A stretch of 22,366 bases of DNA from JALQXV01 sp964540445 (GTDB lineage: Bacteria; Patescibacteriota; Saccharimonadia; Saccharimonadales; 2-12-FULL-41-12). The translations under genes and the position numbers were made by a program. The notes beneath the pieces are model-generated. The model made no database searches. It worked only from the letters and a program-made list of their open reading frames with translations, and was not told the origin of the DNA. The stretch lies in assembly GCA_964540445.1 (NCBI GenBank), contig CAZIMF010000009.1:1-22366 (forward strand), given 5' to 3'. Shown piece by piece: positions 22,244 through 22,366 of this stretch. Position 1 is the first letter of the stretch. Every line of letters starts with the position of its first letter.

Positions 22244-22366
22244 ATGCACATGCGGAGAGGGCGCTTAGCGGCCTCAAGGCGGCGGGCGCTCATTTTTATA
22301 CCAATCTGGTTTTTAGCGAGCGCCTGGTTATGGACTTGGTGGTTAAGCCCTGGTCAAGTAGGAAAC
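22244..22366 (+). CDS. Membrane protein, N-terminal fragment (cut by window edge)
   Basis: The frame is open from ATG 22244 to the window end (41 codons). A very basic N-terminus (MHMRRGRLAASRRR) is followed by a Trp-rich membrane helix (ALIFIPIWFLASAWLWTWW) and LSPGQVGN. The Arg-rich start predicts an N-in topology. The WW-x-x-P turn after the first helix recalls membrane glycosyltransferases of the cellulose-synthase type, but too little is visible to assign a family. A second ATG at 22250 is a possible start. Confidence 0.6.
   Translation, partial: MHMRRGRLAASRRRALIFIPIWFLASAWLWTWWLSPGQVGN

Noticed and set aside
1..22366. Alternative genetic code (UGA read as Gly, as in some Patescibacteria)
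   Set aside because: All recognised domains are complete under the standard bacterial code, without in-frame UGA interrupting conserved motifs.

Overview
The window reads as a compact bacterial chromosome segment, most likely from Candidatus Saccharibacteria or a neighbouring Patescibacteria lineage. This is an inference from gene content and style: single-pass surface proteins, an LCP cell-wall ligase, many short unrecognised proteins, tight convergent gene ends and a tRNA with an encoded CCA. No phylogenetic marker is complete; typA is cut off at the left edge. The standard bacterial code fits all genes, and no gap between annotated features exceeds 300 bases.

Layout. 1-243 is the start of typA/bipA (minus). 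420-1346 is a CorA-type ion transporter (minus), divergent from a six-hairpin glycosidase (1477-2862, plus). That converges on an unrecognised soluble protein (2869-3654, minus). A minus-strand block follows: a 50-residue membrane microprotein, a DUF1345-like membrane protein and a membrane-anchored alpha/beta hydrolase (3715 to about 5797). Divergent from it is an LCP-family ligase (5856-7091), then tRNA-Gln(CTG) (7167-7240), an NlpC/P60 hydrolase (7352-7888), a VOC protein (7953-8399, minus) between two copies of a 21-bp direct repeat, and a 687-residue surface beta-helix/FN3/Ig protein (8459-10522, minus). Then come an SGNH hydrolase, a 66-residue membrane protein and an anchored cupredoxin-like protein. 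The centrepiece is a giant sensor kinase (12222-17742) broken by a 100-N assembly gap. Convergent on its stop codon is a two-gene operon of unknown function (17739-19848, minus). The right end holds a DUF1653-like protein, a lipoprotein, a PhnB-like VOC protein, an unknown 203-residue protein and a truncated membrane protein at the edge.

Functional theme. Much of the window concerns the cell envelope: wall-polymer ligation (LCP), peptidoglycan cleavage (NlpC/P60), secreted beta-helix and cupredoxin-like proteins, and a receptor kinase with a very large outer beta-propeller region. No response regulator lies nearby, so the kinase is an orphan here.

Two signals stand out. First, the kinase has an unusual design: outer propeller modules, two He_PIG-like domains, then two DHp-like segments separated by an extra transmembrane hairpin, only the first of which keeps the phospho-accepting His. 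Second, many genes start 6-8 bases after an extended -10 box (TGn-TAtaaT), which predicts leaderless mRNAs; others have ordinary leaders with Shine-Dalgarno sites. Applied to the alpha/beta hydrolase, this spacing points to a rare ATC start codon.
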